14,575 nucleotides of DNA, taken from NCBI GenBank assembly GCA_030590405.1, contig JAUUYO010000059.1:1-14575 (forward strand), written 5' to 3'. The DNA is from Kangiellaceae bacterium. GTDB taxonomy: Bacteria > Pseudomonadota > Gammaproteobacteria > Enterobacterales > Kangiellaceae. Of the stretch, positions 5,090 to 11,647 are shown piece by piece (the stretch's first letter is position 1; each line of letters starts with the position of its first letter). Below the pieces are notes generated by a model. The model was not told where the DNA came from and ran no database searches. It worked only from the letters and a program-made list of their open reading frames with translations. Position numbers and translations under genes: made by a program.

Positions 5090-6413
5090 GAAAAATGAAA
5101 ATCAGTCAGAAACTAAAGTAAAAGAAACGATTGTCCAGCTACTTTCTAATTTGGCCAATCCTAAAGAATTTAATCAATATATGACTCGTTTTGTAGAAGC
5201 GGGACAATCACGGTTTGCAGTGATTAAAGTGGGCGGCGCGGTTCTGGATAGCGACCTTGAAAGCCTCTGTTCCTCTTTGGCTTTTTTGGAGCGGATCGGC
5301 TTATTCCCGATCGTTGTGCATGGTGCAGGTCCGCAGCTTAATCGAAACTTGGAAAGTGCGGGGATTGAATCTCAGTTTATTGATGGTCAGCGTGTGACCT
5401 CCAAAGAGGTCCTAAAGATCGCCAAAAAGACGTTTATTGAACAAAATATGAAACTCGCTAATCGTCTTCAGACGATGGGGGTAAAAACAGCGTCGATTAC
5501 TTCTGGTGTCTTTACCGCTGAACAAACTTCTCAATCGGATCTCGGTTATGTTGGGGAAGTCACTTCTATCGATTTAGAACCGATCAATATCGCTATTGCG
5601 GCAGGTTCAGTTCCTATTTTATCGTCACTGGCAGAAAGCGAGTCAGGGCAGATGTTAAACGTGAATGCAGATATTGCAACCAATCAGCTATCTATCGCGT
5701 TAAATCCCTACAAGATTATATTTTTAACGAGTACCGGAGGACTGCTGGGAAAAGATGGAAAAATCATTTCTTCACTTAACTTAATTACCGATTATGATTC
5801 GATTATGAAAGAAGACTGGTTACATGGCGGGATGAAATTAAAAATTCAACAAGTCGCAGAAATTCTGAGTCAACTTCCATCAACCTCTTCGGTATCGATC
5901 ACTAAGCCATCCCATCTAGCCAAAGAATTATTTACTCACAAAGGATCCGGTACCTTGATCAGAAAAGGTGAGTCAATTATGTGCCATGATAATGTCGAAA
6001 CCATAAAAACGAGTAAACTTAAAAATTTAATCGAGAAAAGTTTTAATAAAATTCTTGATGAAAATTATTTTGAAAGTACTATAATTCATTGTGCCTATAT
6101 TACCTATTGCTATCGAGCTGCGGCGATAGTGACACTGATCAATGGTATTCCTTATTTAGATAAGTTTGTAGTGGCTGATGAAGCGAAAGGGGAAGGGTTA
6201 GGAAAGGTTCTTTGGGAAAAGTTACGGGAAGAAAATTCGAGATTACATTGGCGAGCAAGGCCTGAAAATACGATTAACGGGTTTTATTTTAAAAATGCTG
6301 ATGGCTGTATCAAGACCGGTGGTTGGAATGTTTTCTGGTATGGCTTTGACTCTTTTGAGCAGATAGGGCAATGTGTTGAGCAGGCATCAAAAAAAATAAC
6401 TACACTTACCTAA
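5088..6413 (+). CDS. argB: Bifunctional N-acetylglutamate synthase/kinase (ArgA-ArgB fusion)
   Basis: The fusion acetylates glutamate with acetyl-CoA and then phosphorylates N-acetylglutamate, the first two steps of the pathway. In 441-residue numbering, an amino-acid-kinase domain fills about 40-290, with FAVIKVGGAV, VVHGAGPQLN, NVNADIATNQL and LTSTGGLLGKDGK. A C-terminal acetyltransferase (NAT) domain fills about 310-430, with the acetyl-CoA loop KGEGLGKVLW (about 367-376) and FWYGFDSFEQI. This layout matches the NAGS-K proteins of Xanthomonas and Maricaulis, which are related to animal NAGS. It explains why no separate argA or argJ is needed. Family members are inhibited by arginine, so feedback would add to leader control. 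I prefer ATG 5088 over 5061 because of ribosome-site spacing; the longer form has 450 residues. Similarity through both domains is strong. Confidence 0.9.
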   Translation: MKNENQSETKVKETIVQLLSNLANPKEFNQYMTRFVEAGQSRFAVIKVGGAVLDSDLESLCSSLAFLERIGLFPIVVHGAGPQLNRNLESAGIESQFIDGQRVTSKEVLKIAKKTFIEQNMKLANRLQTMGVKTASITSGVFTAEQTSQSDLGYVGEVTSIDLEPINIAIAAGSVPILSSLAESESGQMLNVNADIATNQLSIALNPYKIIFLTSTGGLLGKDGKIISSLNLITDYDSIMKEDWLHGGMKLKIQQVAEILSQLPSTSSVSITKPSHLAKELFTHKGSGTLIRKGESIMCHDNVETIKTSKLKNLIEKSFNKILDENYFESTIIHCAYITYCYRAAAIVTLINGIPYLDKFVVADEAKGEGLGKVLWEKLREENSRLHWRARPENTINGFYFKNADGCIKTGGWNVFWYGFDSFEQIGQCVEQASKKITTLT

Positions 6414-6424
6414 ATCAAGAACCG

Positions 6425-6517
6425 CGTAGGTTGGATCAGGCGTCTTTTTGCCGTAATCCGGCATCAGGATTTAACCGGTACTGATTGTCGGATTACGCAG
6501 CGCTAATCCAACCTACG
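6425..6517. repeat. Palindromic repeat element in the argAB-argC gap
   Basis: CGTAGGTTGGAT (6425-6436) is exactly complementary to ATCCAACCTACG (6506-6517), with a nested pair GTAATCCG (6453-6460) and CGGATTAC (6489-6496). The 93-bp unit can fold into a long branched hairpin. GTAGGTTGGAT-ended units are another familiar dispersed repeat of proteobacterial genomes. It differs in sequence from the GTAGGGTGGGC units nearby. Confidence 0.85.
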
Positions 6518-6566
6518 GAGAACGAATATAAAAATTGGTACAAGATTAAATTTATAGAGAACTCCA

Positions 6567-7559
6567 GTGAATAAAAAATACACATTAGGCATTGTCGGCG
6601 TCAGAGGTTATGTTGGCAGAGAATTGCTTGGCTTGTTAGCTAATCATCAAGAGATCCAAGTGGATTGGGTCAGTTCCCGTCAGCTTGAAGGCGCCCCCTT
6701 ATCTGGTTTGTTAGGTGAGGAGAATCACTTTGAGTTTAAAGGGTTATCCGATGAACATTATTATCGACAAGTTACAATCGAAAACCTCTCAGCTGAAATG
6801 GTCGCCGAACGAAAAACTGATATTATTGTTTTAGCTTTACCTAATGGGTTGGCGGAGCCATTTGTTAAAGCGCTTGAAAATGCTGGAAACAGTCAGATAA
6901 TAATTGACCTATCGGCAGATTACCGTTTTACTGATGACTGGATTTACTCAGTTCCCGAATTGTTGAATATTGAAAAAATATCGCTCCATAAAGTTTCAAG
7001 CATGATGAAAATTAGTAATCCGGGATGCTACGCAACCGCGATGCAAATCGCGCTTGCGCCTCTGGTTAAATACATTAATGGCCGGGCAAACTGCTTTGGA
7101 ATTTCCGGGTATAGTGGGGCGGGTACTAAACCATCGGCTAACAATGACCCTGAAAATTTAAAGGAAAACATCTTGCCTTATGCTTTGTTGGAGCATCTAC
7201 ATGAAAAAGAAGTCAGTTATCAACTGGGGTTACCGATTAGTTTTTCGCCCCATGTGGTAGATTTTTTCAGAGGTATATCAATGACGGTACAGCTGGAATT
7301 GAAGGAAAGTTGGAACTCTGAAAAGCTTTTTAACCTGTTTGAAGAATTCTACAGTAGTTATCCTTGTGTTGGAGTCACTCAATCTATTCCAAACATCCAA
7401 CAAGTGAAAAACACCAACAACTGTTTGGTAGGTGGGTTTAAATTGAGTGTAGACGGCAGGCGATTATCGTTTGTCAGTTGTCTGGATAATTTATTAAAAG
7501 GCGCAGCCAGTCAGGCGCTACAGAATATAGAATTAGCGTTAAATATTGAGTATTTGTAG
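6567..7559 (+). CDS. argC: N-acetyl-gamma-glutamyl-phosphate reductase
   Basis: ArgC reduces N-acetylglutamyl phosphate with NADPH to the semialdehyde, the step after the fused kinase. The 330-residue protein starts with the dinucleotide-binding loop GVRGYVG (11-17). The catalytic cysteine C154 lies in SNPGCYAT, followed by the GYSGAGTKPS loop (181-190) and the SPHVVDFFRGI segment with H229. The start is GTG at 6567 with GAGA at good spacing; no closer ATG fits the nucleotide-binding fold. The stop TAG at 7557-7559 lies inside the left arm of a palindromic repeat, so the last codon or two may have been reset by that insertion. The length is still normal for the family. The semialdehyde would next go to ArgD, which is not in this window. 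Confidence 0.95.
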   Translation: MNKKYTLGIVGVRGYVGRELLGLLANHQEIQVDWVSSRQLEGAPLSGLLGEENHFEFKGLSDEHYYRQVTIENLSAEMVAERKTDIIVLALPNGLAEPFVKALENAGNSQIIIDLSADYRFTDDWIYSVPELLNIEKISLHKVSSMMKISNPGCYATAMQIALAPLVKYINGRANCFGISGYSGAGTKPSANNDPENLKENILPYALLEHLHEKEVSYQLGLPISFSPHVVDFFRGISMTVQLELKESWNSEKLFNLFEEFYSSYPCVGVTQSIPNIQQVKNTNNCLVGGFKLSVDGRRLSFVSCLDNLLKGAASQALQNIELALNIEYL

Positions 7560-7659
7560 GGTGGGCATTATTTTTTGCCTACGCTGTTTTCTGATGGTAG
7601 TTTCCTGATGGCAGATATAAAATCAACAGCATGGGCGGAAGCCATTGCTCACCCTACAA
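7554..7659. repeat. Palindromic repeat element in the argC-argH gap, supplying the argC stop
   Basis: TTGTAGGGTGGGCAT (7554-7568) and TTGCTCACCCTACAA (7645-7659) form a 15-bp inverted repeat with two mismatches, closing a 106-bp unit. It shares its ends with the 3822-3905 unit but has a different interior. Its left arm contains the TAG that ends argC, so the insertion reached the coding sequence. It ends about 30 bases before the argH ATG. Confidence 0.85.
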
Positions 7660-7688
7660 GTCACAAATGAACATCAAAGGTAACTAAA

Positions 7689-8984
7689 ATGACCCAACCT
7701 CTCTGGCAAAAATCAACGACTTCAATTAATCAGACCATGATGCAATATATGGCCGGTGAAGATATCATATTGGACCGTGAATTAATTCAATATGATATTA
7801 CCGCCAGCCAGGCCCATGTCAAAGGGCTGCAATCGATTAATATCCTGAGCAAAGAAGAAAGCCAACAGCTAATTGAGCAGCTCGATGGACTAAGTAGCGC
7901 GCTTGAAAAAGGTGAGTTTGTTCTCGATAGCCGCTTTGAAGATTGTCATTCGGCGATCGAATATTGGCTTGTCGAAAAATTAAGTGAACTCGGTAAAAAA
8001 GTTCATACCGGCCGTTCACGCAACGATCAAGTTCTGGTCGCGACACGGCTTTATTTAAAAGATTCATTGCAAGCGGTGATCGAGCTATGCCAGCAAAGCG
8101 CTCAGGCCTGTCTGGTTCAGGCAGAAAAAAGCAAGTCTCAGGCAATGCCCGGTTATACTCATTTGCAACAAGCGGTTCCATCATCGGCGGGTATGTGGTT
8201 TGCTGGTTTTGCCGAATCCATGATTGATAATCTGATTGCTTTAAATGCGGCATTGGAGTTAATTGATGCCAATCCGCTGGGAACCGCAGCAGGCTATGGC
8301 GTCAATTTACCGCTCGACAGAGAGTTGATTACGAAAGAGTTGAATTTTTCCAGATTGCAAATCAATCCGATTTACGCGCAGAATAGCCGTGGTAAATTTG
8401 AAATAGCAGCGCTAAATAGTATGTCACTCTGTCTATTAGATGTGAGGCGTTATTGTTGGGATCTTTCAATCTTTACTACTCAGGAATTTGCCATGGTCAA
8501 ATTGCCTGATGAAATGATGACAGGCAGTTCAATCATGCCAAACAAAAATAATCCTGATCTGGTTGAGTTAATGCGAGCAAGCTATTCAGTAGTGCAATCT
8601 GCAATGGTTGAGCTTCAATCGCTATTATCTTTACCTTCTGGATATCAAAGAGATCTTCAGTTAACTAAGGGGCCAATGCTAAGGGCCATCAAAAAGACAA
8701 TGGATACATTATCGATCTTTCCTGCGCTGATTGAGGGCACCCAGTTTATTGATGAGGCTTGCAAGGCAAAAATTGATGCTCCAATGCATGCGACAGATTT
8801 GGCTATAGAACTTAGCGCTCAAGGAATGCCATTTAGAACCGCTTATCAACAAGTTGCTAATAGTTATGCCGAGCTTGAGCAGCGAGAACCGATTGATAGT
8901 TTGAAGGCGCGAGTATCGCCCGGAGGTTGTGGGAATTTATTGTTAGAGGAAATGAAAAAGCGATTAAGCTCAATATCTGCTTAA
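7689..8984 (+). CDS. argH: Argininosuccinate lyase
   Basis: ArgH splits argininosuccinate into arginine and fumarate, the last step of the pathway. It works as a homotetramer, with each active site built from three subunits. The three conserved regions of the fumarase/aspartase superfamily are present: HTGRSRNDQ (106-114), GYTHLQQA (155-162, with T157 and the catalytic-dyad H158) and the signature GSSIMPNKNNPD (279-290, with the flexible-loop catalytic serine S281). At 431 residues it is slightly shorter than typical 455-470 residue forms but has all core regions. AAAGGTAA lies about 7 bases before ATG 7689. It is the last gene of the operon. Its stop is only 17 bases from the 3' end of the convergent operon, with no clear terminator between them. 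Confidence 0.95.
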   Translation: MTQPLWQKSTTSINQTMMQYMAGEDIILDRELIQYDITASQAHVKGLQSINILSKEESQQLIEQLDGLSSALEKGEFVLDSRFEDCHSAIEYWLVEKLSELGKKVHTGRSRNDQVLVATRLYLKDSLQAVIELCQQSAQACLVQAEKSKSQAMPGYTHLQQAVPSSAGMWFAGFAESMIDNLIALNAALELIDANPLGTAAGYGVNLPLDRELITKELNFSRLQINPIYAQNSRGKFEIAALNSMSLCLLDVRRYCWDLSIFTTQEFAMVKLPDEMMTGSSIMPNKNNPDLVELMRASYSVVQSAMVELQSLLSLPSGYQRDLQLTKGPMLRAIKKTMDTLSIFPALIEGTQFIDEACKAKIDAPMHATDLAIELSAQGMPFRTAYQQVANSYAELEQREPIDSLKARVSPGGCGNLLLEEMKKRLSSISA

Positions 8985-9001
8985 GACTAAATATATTTTC
9001 A

Positions 9002-10093
9002 TTAGTAATATGAAAAATCCATATCCGAATCAGAAAACTTAATAACCCAGTTTTCTTTATTTGAAAGTGCATTTTCAATGTTTTTATTATTGCAATAATA
9101 AACAAAAATATCGCCGCTGGGGCGCTGATAAAATCGCCTGGTTTTAAGCTTTTTTTCCAGTGCCAGATTAAACCCATTGTAGAGAATAATATCGGTTTTC
9201 TTTTGTTTGGCCAATTTCACTATGGCATCAACAAACTTTCCCACATCTTCTGTTTGGGCTTCTATGTCAGAAATAATCAAGGCTTTTTTATTTTCGTAGT
9301 CGGAAACCTTAATCACAAAATAACCTGGTAGTCGATGCTGTTTATCATTAATAGTATAGAACTGATAAGGGTGGTAACCTGGAATATCAAAATAACGCCA
9401 GGCAAGGTATTGTAAATTGCGTTTAAACTGAACTTTTTCTGTTTTCTCCTGATTGAGTAGGATGCTTTCTTCCAATTTATTTTTGTCCTCTATTCTATTG
9501 AGAGTCAGTTTTTTTGAAAATATCCGATAAAATAAATCGGTCATTTTTGACAGCGTCAGGGCAAATATTAGTCGCAAATTTTTAAACAGGTTGGTAAGTG
9601 GTCCATATTCATTCCAGAATTTAAGTTTCATGGGTTTAACAAAATTGTGGGTTTTTCCCATATCAGACCAGCCCTGACGAATAAACATTCGATGGGCATC
9701 CTCGGAAACCCCTAAACAAACAACTAACTCATGATTGCTGATTAGCTCTCCCGTTAAAGCGACACCAAGACCTTTCATTCGCCAGTCTTCTTTTACCATT
9801 AAATTAATAGCACAAACGCAATCAACAGATTCATCCTGAATCGAAAGCTCGCTTTGTAATGCACTTTGCTGTCCGACGATTTCGTCATCCGATATACAAA
9901 ACACTCTTTTATTTTTACTCGCTTCTGAAAACAACCAGTTATTAAAATCAATGTCGCTCAGGATCGAATTAGCACCAAATTCTGATACTTGAAATTCACT
10001 CACTTTTTCAGGGTCTAATTCACTTACCTCATGACAAAAATCATTTTCAAACTGATGATAAAGTCGATCGATAATTTTGCGTTGTCGGTTCAT
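9002..10093 (-). CDS. GNAT-like acyltransferase of unknown substrate
   Basis: A 363-residue cytosolic protein. The N-terminal half is a GNAT fold: INLMVKEDWRMKGLGVALTG at about 95-114 is the acetyl-CoA loop (RxxGxG form), followed by LGVSEDAHRMFIRQGW near 127-142. The C-terminal half (about 225-363) has NLQYLAWRYFDIPGY, GYFVIKVSDYE and a closing WVIKFSDSDMDF. This suggests a second, degenerate GNAT-like domain, as in double-GNAT proteins of polysaccharide or peptide-tailoring clusters. Its ATG overlaps the stop of the VOC gene upstream by ATGA (10090-10093), so the two are translationally coupled. It is the last gene of the operon. A role as acyl or aminoacyl transferase using the product of the carrier protein is plausible, but that is inference. 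I do not recognise the specific family. Confidence 0.65.
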   Translation of the reverse strand: MNRQRKIIDRLYHQFENDFCHEVSELDPEKVSEFQVSEFGANSILSDIDFNNWLFSEASKNKRVFCISDDEIVGQQSALQSELSIQDESVDCVCAINLMVKEDWRMKGLGVALTGELISNHELVVCLGVSEDAHRMFIRQGWSDMGKTHNFVKPMKLKFWNEYGPLTNLFKNLRLIFALTLSKMTDLFYRIFSKKLTLNRIEDKNKLEESILLNQEKTEKVQFKRNLQYLAWRYFDIPGYHPYQFYTINDKQHRLPGYFVIKVSDYENKKALIISDIEAQTEDVGKFVDAIVKLAKQKKTDIILYNGFNLALEKKLKTRRFYQRPSGDIFVYYCNNKNIENALSNKENWVIKFSDSDMDFSYY

Positions 10094-10503
10094 AATAAGT
10101 AGCGCCGTTTATCTGTATCTATAATTTCAATGTTGAGCCCTCGGCCCAAATAACTGAAACCGATCAATTCATCATCAAAAGCTTCACCCGGTTCCGCTTG
10201 CGTATTGATGATGGCTCCAAGTTGTTTTAATTCTATTAGCGCAGCTTCTACCTGTTCAACTTTAAATCCTAAATGGTGAAGTCCTTCACCTTTTTTAATG
10301 AATGTCACTAATGGAGAGCTTGGCTCGCTTGGCTCAATCAATTTCAAATCTAATGAACCCTGTTTGCTGAAAAACTGAACAACCACTTTTTGTCTGCTAT
10401 TGATCACCTTGGATGTTTTTGCATAATAACCAAGGAATTTCTGCAAATGTTGGGCGGTTTTATCAATGTTTTTTACTGCGATACAAATATGATCAAGGTC
10501 CAT
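10090..10503 (-). CDS. VOC (glyoxalase/methylmalonyl-CoA epimerase-like) protein
   Basis: A 137-residue single VOC unit of two beta-alpha-beta-beta-beta motifs. It opens MDLDHICIAVKNIDKT, carries LDLKLIEP and GEGLHHLGFKV, and ends LNIEIIDTDKR. H5, a residue near E57, H77 and E126 are candidate metal ligands, the arrangement in methylmalonyl-CoA epimerase, which it resembles most in the first half. An epimerase or isomerase acting on a carrier- or CoA-bound acyl group would suit an operon with a carrier protein and an acyl ligase, but the substrate cannot be read from sequence. A very good ribosome site (AAGGAGAG, 10509-10516) marks the start. The stop overlaps the next gene by four bases, and the gap to the NadE-like gene is 21 bases. 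Confidence 0.75.
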   Translation of the reverse strand: MDLDHICIAVKNIDKTAQHLQKFLGYYAKTSKVINSRQKVVVQFFSKQGSLDLKLIEPSEPSSPLVTFIKKGEGLHHLGFKVEQVEAALIELKQLGAIINTQAEPGEAFDDELIGFSYLGRGLNIEIIDTDKRRYLL

Positions 10504-10524
10504 CGTTACTCTCCTTTTAGTGGA

Positions 10525-11514
10525 TTAAAAGTCCAATACCACATCTTCAATCATGACGGGCTTTTTATGTAAGTAATCGGTTGTGCGGCGTTTTGATAAT
10601 ATGTCGTTGAACAAAAAATTGGCTTGCTGTTCACTAATCGCTAATTTATTGGCGAGTTCTGAGGATGTCTTTTTATGATTTAAATACCACAACGCAATAT
10701 CCATTTTCTGATAAGGGAGAGAGAAATAAAATTCATCCTGACCTTGCTCTAAACTGTAAGTATCAGTGGTCGGTGTCGAATTGCAAATAGCATCCGGCAG
10801 CCCTAAATATCTGGCCATGGCATACACTTGTGATTTATATAAGTGTGAAATCGGCTTAATGTCTGCAGAACCGTCGCCATTTTTGACAAAAAAGCCCTGA
10901 TCATATTCCAGACGATTTGGTGTGCCGATAACCGCATAATTTAATCTATCAGCATGAAAGTATTCCAGAGTTTTACGAATTCGTTGTTTGTGATTGGTCG
11001 CGGCAACAATGGTTAAATATGCCTTTAGTGGCAACATTTTTTCAAAGCGTTCACCCTGAGGATTTTCAACCACAATATTGTAATGATTAATACGTCCATC
11101 AACGCCTCCAGCAATCACTATTTTATTTTTCCATTGCTCATTATATTCGGGAAATACCTGTCTGATAGCATCATCCCGCCATCGATAACAACCAATGGAA
11201 TCTAATGTCGATGCGATATTATCAACGGTATATTCAATATCCAGATGCTTGGCTAATAACTTACCCAGATCGCCACTGGTTGAAGAGGAGTCCTTTTCAG
11301 GCATTAGCAACCCGAAAACCTTTTTGACTCCCAAAGCTTTCACTGCCAACGCCGCGCAAACCGAACTATCAATTCCGCCGGACATAGCAATAATAAATCC
11401 CCTGCGGTGTAAATCTTGACTCAAGATTTGTCGCATTCGCTGGGCTATTTTTTCGACTTCATGCTCAAAGTCAAGGGTAAGAACTGGATCAATGTCATAA
11501 GCATTGGTTGTCAT
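10525..11514 (-). CDS. NAD-synthase-like ammonia-dependent ATP-pyrophosphatase (NadE family)
   Basis: NadE enzymes adenylate a carboxylate and turn it into an amide with ammonia; the housekeeping member makes NAD from deamido-NAD. Here SGGIDSS (45-51) is the pyrophosphate loop, NHKQRIR (174-180) stands for the usual NxxAR block, and GTPNRLE (197-203) and KNGDGSADIKPI (211-222) are the classical GTxNxSE and K-GDG-DxxPI motifs. No glutaminase domain is present. The protein has 329 residues against about 245-285 for stand-alone NadE. The extra length is an insertion at about 105-165 (with IAGGVDGRINHYNIVVENPQG) before the NxxAR block. GGAG lies about 10 bases upstream of ATG 11514. Placed between an acyl ligase and a VOC gene, it may amidate an operon-specific acid or be a diverted NAD synthase. 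The family is sure, the substrate is not. Confidence 0.75.
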   Translation of the reverse strand: MTTNAYDIDPVLTLDFEHEVEKIAQRMRQILSQDLHRRGFIIAMSGGIDSSVCAALAVKALGVKKVFGLLMPEKDSSSTSGDLGKLLAKHLDIEYTVDNIASTLDSIGCYRWRDDAIRQVFPEYNEQWKNKIVIAGGVDGRINHYNIVVENPQGERFEKMLPLKAYLTIVAATNHKQRIRKTLEYFHADRLNYAVIGTPNRLEYDQGFFVKNGDGSADIKPISHLYKSQVYAMARYLGLPDAICNSTPTTDTYSLEQGQDEFYFSLPYQKMDIALWYLNHKKTSSELANKLAISEQQANFLFNDILSKRRTTDYLHKKPVMIEDVVLDF

Positions 11515-11530
11515 TTTAATTAATCTCCAT

Positions 11531-11647
11531 TTAACAATTTATTTGATGTCTTTTAATTTTTCCACTGGCTGTTTTTGGTAGTTGAGACAGCCAGGTTATT
11601 TCTCTGGGTATTTTGTGAGCCGGTAAATATTCGTTGCAGTGTTTTTT
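11531..11647 (-). other. Out-of-frame C-terminus of the acyl ligase behind an A AAA AAC slippery heptamer
   Basis: In the -1 frame from the A6 run (plus-strand T6 at 11642-11647) translation continues HCNEYLPAHKIPRE and on to LPKTASGKIKRHQINC, ending at TAA 11531-11533. That is the standard C-terminus of AMP-forming ligases, including the catalytic lysine of SGKI (motif A10). The zero-frame codons at the junction are ATA AAA AAC, so A AAA AAC is in the register needed for -1 slippage. The joined product would have 504 residues, normal for the family, and would end 16 bases before the next gene. It is either programmed frameshifting or transcript slippage, or a one-base deletion (A7 to A6). 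Confidence 0.8.

Noticed and set aside
7837..8253. Minus-strand ORF of 138 codons inside argH
   Set aside because: It is the shadow of argH: argH motifs are intact across the region and the antisense product has no recognisable domain.
8857..9177. Minus-strand ORF of 106 codons across the argH 3' end
   Set aside because: It overlaps argH and, in another frame, the GNAT-like gene; it lacks a ribosome site and family features.
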